Shown here: in pieces, positions 12,980-13,902 of the stretch
How the letters are laid out: each line of letters opens with the position of its first letter
Numbering within the stretch: position 1 is the stretch's first letter
Assembly: GCA_023422555.1 (NCBI GenBank)
Contig: JAFAGQ010000082.1
Location: 1 to 13,902 of the forward strand
Direction: 5' to 3'
Origin: Pseudomonadota bacterium
GTDB lineage: Bacteria > Pseudomonadota > Gammaproteobacteria > Burkholderiales > Burkholderiaceae_B
Length of the DNA stretch: 13,902 bases
Made by a program: the position numbers and the translations under genes
The notes under the pieces: model-generated
What the model saw: the letters and a program-made list of their open reading frames with translations, nothing else
The model's database searches: none
What the model was told of the DNA's origin: nothing

Positions 12980-13470
12980 CCGTAAAGTACCAGTGCGCTG
13001 ACGTACAGCGCAAAGCTGAAAACGATATGGTTGACCACGGTGCGCAGGCGCATGCGCAGTGGATCCGGCGTGCGGCTGGCAGCAATGCCCAGTCCCATAC
13101 CCGGCTGCATGACGAACCAGGCCGCGCAGGTGGCCAGCACCAATCCAACCAGAAAGGGTGCTGCCAGCGTTGGATACGCGACGCCCTGCAAAGTCCAGAT
13201 GGCCACAACCAGCACCCCATACACGATTCCAACAACATAATGGGCAATCCAGCCGATAGCCAGTTCACCGCGCACTTTCATTGCATCTGCAATACTCTCA
13301 TGCCGGTACTGTCCGCGACGCATATGAGCAAACCATCTGCCTGCCAGCGCCCAGTTGGCCGGCGCGGCATCATATGCACGTTTTGCCACCAGAGCCCAGA
13401 TATCCAGAATAACGGTTGCGGCAGCGCCAATAATGATGCCGTGAAGGAGAAGGGCCGGGAAACTGTACAT
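12967..13470 (-). CDS. DUF2938 family membrane protein
   Basis: A 167-residue predicted inner-membrane protein with about four transmembrane segments (near residues 5-25, 74-94, 100-120 and 145-165). It matches my recollection of the DUF2938 family: the segments NWALAGRWFAHMRRGQYRHESI, GELAIGWIAHYVVGIVYGVL, FVMQPGMGLGIAASRTPDPLRMRLRT and NHIVFSFALYVSAL are the conserved blocks, and the length is typical. No biochemical function is known for the family. The ATG at 13470 begins directly before the first hydrophobic helix; the ribosome site is weak. The 3' end overlaps the convergent MFS exporter by 13 bp. The upstream region holds the 17-bp repeat that may coincide with its promoter. Confidence 0.85.
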   Translation of the reverse strand: MYSFPALLLHGIIIGAAATVILDIWALVAKRAYDAAPANWALAGRWFAHMRRGQYRHESIADAMKVRGELAIGWIAHYVVGIVYGVLVVAIWTLQGVAYPTLAAPFLVGLVLATCAAWFVMQPGMGLGIAASRTPDPLRMRLRTVVNHIVFSFALYVSALVLYGYLA

Positions 13471-13500
13471 ATCAAACTCGATTGGGAAAATATTGGAAAA

Positions 13501-13527
13501 GCGCAGTATTGAAAAAGGCGCAGTATT
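13501..13527. repeat. Direct repeat GCGCAGTATT, 17-bp period
   Basis: GCGCAGTATT occurs at 13501-13510 and 13518-13527, separated by an A/G-rich spacer. It lies 31-57 bp before the DUF2938 start on the opposite strand, where its promoter would be expected, so it could be an operator pair or a slippage duplication. Confidence 0.5.
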
Positions 13528-13533
13528 AAAAGG

Positions 13534-13578
13534 CGAAGACTGCCATCTCGATAACTGCCGTCACGATGACTGCCATAA
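13534..13578. repeat. Three tandem 15-bp repeats
   Basis: CGAAGACTGCCATCT, CGATAACTGCCGTCA and CGATGACTGCCATAA follow one another exactly. The core CGAWRACTGCC is kept in all three, while the last four bases vary. The divergence suggests an old duplication or a conserved binding array. It lies between the DUF2938 gene and the sigma54 promoter region. Confidence 0.65.
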
Positions 13579-13628
13579 GCATAGCCTAAATTTACCGGTA
13601 CGCCGTACATGCAACGCATTGACGCAGC

Positions 13629-13675
13629 GCGCAATCGTATTGTGCATTACCCTAGGGTTTGTACCAGTATGGTGC
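13629..13675. promoter_or_regulatory. Candidate upstream activating sequences for a sigma54 activator
   Basis: Two related dyads, GCGCAATCGTATTGTGC (13629-13645) and GTACCAGTATGGTGC (13661-13675), share the right half GTATKGTGC exactly 30 bp apart, about three helical turns. Between them is a perfect palindrome, ACCCTAGGGT (13649-13658). They lie about 75-125 bp before the predicted transcript start, the usual place for enhancer-binding-protein sites. The activator is not in the window. Confidence 0.5.
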
Positions 13676-13690
13676 GTTTTTTTCTAGAAA

Positions 13691-13703
13691 ATTCAACGAT
13701 TTA
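13691..13703 (+). promoter_or_regulatory. IHF-like site
   Basis: ATTCAACGATTTA matches the IHF consensus (WATCAA-N4-TTR) at 8 of 9 defined positions, in an AT-rich stretch between the upstream dyads and the sigma54 promoter, where DNA bending would bring activator and polymerase together. Confidence 0.4.
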
Positions 13704-13725
13704 CCGCTTTTAGATCTCAAAATTG

Positions 13726-13742
13726 CTGGCACGCAACTTGCT
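13726..13742 (+). promoter_or_regulatory. Sigma54 (RpoN) -24/-12 promoter
   Basis: CTGGCACGCAACTTGCT matches YTGGCACGRNNNTTGCW at every defined position but one (C for R). The GG (13728-13729) and GC (13740-13741) are at the required 12-bp register. The transcript start would be near 13752, about 80 nt before the ATG at 13831. Confidence 0.8.
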
Positions 13743-13830
13743 TTATAAAAACTGAGAGCTGACAGCAGATGTTTAATTCTCGCCACCGCAGCTCCGTTCT
13801 TTGTATTTTTTCTTGTAAAGGGGTATCACC

Positions 13831-13902
13831 ATGATCCGCAATCATTTCTACAGCGATATGTTCGATTCTGTCCTGGACAAAATCTGCAACGCCATCGTCC
13901 TG
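13831..13902 (+). CDS. Unidentified protein, first 24 codons (cut by window edge)
   Basis: An open frame begins with ATG at 13831, seven nt after AAAGGGG (13817-13823), a good ribosome site, and stays open to the window end. The visible N-terminus, MIRNHFYSDMFDSVLDKIC and a few more residues, is amphipathic, lacks a signal peptide, and is too short to assign. It is the first gene downstream of the sigma54 promoter at 13726-13742 and so is predicted to depend on RpoN and an enhancer-binding activator. I do not recognise the family. Confidence 0.65.
   Translation, partial: MIRNHFYSDMFDSVLDKICNAIVL

Larger units (their letters stand above)
13471..13830. other. Repeat-rich intergenic region with sigma54 control elements
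   Basis: These 360 bp have no credible gene. From left to right they hold a doubled 17-bp unit (13501-13527), a tripled 15-bp unit (13534-13578), two related dyads with a 10-bp palindrome between them (13629-13675), an IHF-like site (13691-13703), a sigma54 -24/-12 promoter (13726-13742) and a leader with a ribosome site (13817-13823) for the gene at the edge. Confidence 0.7.

Noticed and set aside
13278..13634. 118-codon minus-strand frame extending beyond the DUF2938 gene
   Set aside because: Most of it overlaps DUF2938 in another frame. The pentapeptide-like repeats it shows come from the 15-bp DNA repeats. DUF2938 has family motifs; this frame has none.
13493..13687. 64-codon plus-strand frame in the spacer before the sigma54 promoter
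   Set aside because: No ribosome site, Cys/His-rich composition due to the repeats, and it runs through the proposed upstream activating sites.
13831..13902. Assigning the truncated final ORF to a small-protein family such as DUF1127
   Set aside because: Only 24 residues are visible and no diagnostic motif is among them.

Overview
The window looks like chromosomal DNA of a betaproteobacterium, most likely Burkholderiales/Alcaligenaceae (an Advenella- or Bordetella-like organism). This is inferred from gene content: a Bug/TctC-type solute-binding protein, an MHS-family symporter, a GTP-dependent PEP carboxykinase, a COG0523 GTPase, a DUF2938 protein and an xsc gene, at moderate GC with AT-rich promoter spacers. 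No rRNA, tRNA, insertion sequence, phage gene or CRISPR array was seen.

Layout. (1) 1-649, minus: 5' part of xsc (sulfoacetaldehyde acetyltransferase), reading out of the window, with a readable sigma70 promoter. (2) 843-3526, plus: a translationally coupled pair, an amidohydrolase-3 family metalloenzyme followed by a CobW/COG0523 GTPase whose start overlaps the amidohydrolase stop by 4 bp. (3) 3573-5423, minus: an IclR-family regulator followed by a periplasmic Bug/TctC binding protein, likely one transcript. (4) 5640-8730, plus: divergent from iclR, a GMC flavoprotein oxidoreductase followed by an MHS-type proton symporter. The spacer between iclR and the GMC gene holds an operator-like array of repeats. 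(5) 8982-10823, plus: pckG, preceded by a structured 250-bp region with an intrinsic-terminator-like hairpin close to its start codon. (6) 11000-12979, plus: a MarR-family regulator with a promoter placed so that the mRNA would be leaderless, then a 12-TM exporter of the MFS_3 group. (7) 12967-13470, minus: a DUF2938 membrane protein, overlapping the exporter tail to tail. (8) 13471-13830: a repeat-rich spacer carrying a textbook sigma54 promoter with an IHF-like site and two upstream dyads 30 bp apart, driving a gene of which only 24 codons are inside the window.

How the genes may work together. Regions 2-4 look like parts of a catabolic locus for an unidentified organic compound: capture (Bug protein), uptake (MHS symporter), oxidation of an alcohol or aldehyde (GMC enzyme), hydrolysis (amidohydrolase with its own candidate metal chaperone) and control (IclR). 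pckG would return C4 intermediates to gluconeogenesis when the cell grows on organic acids. The marR-MFS pair is a separate, drug-export-like unit. The most striking regulatory element is the complete sigma54 enhancer-type promoter at the right edge. Short tandem duplications of 14-17 bp recur in several of the spacers.
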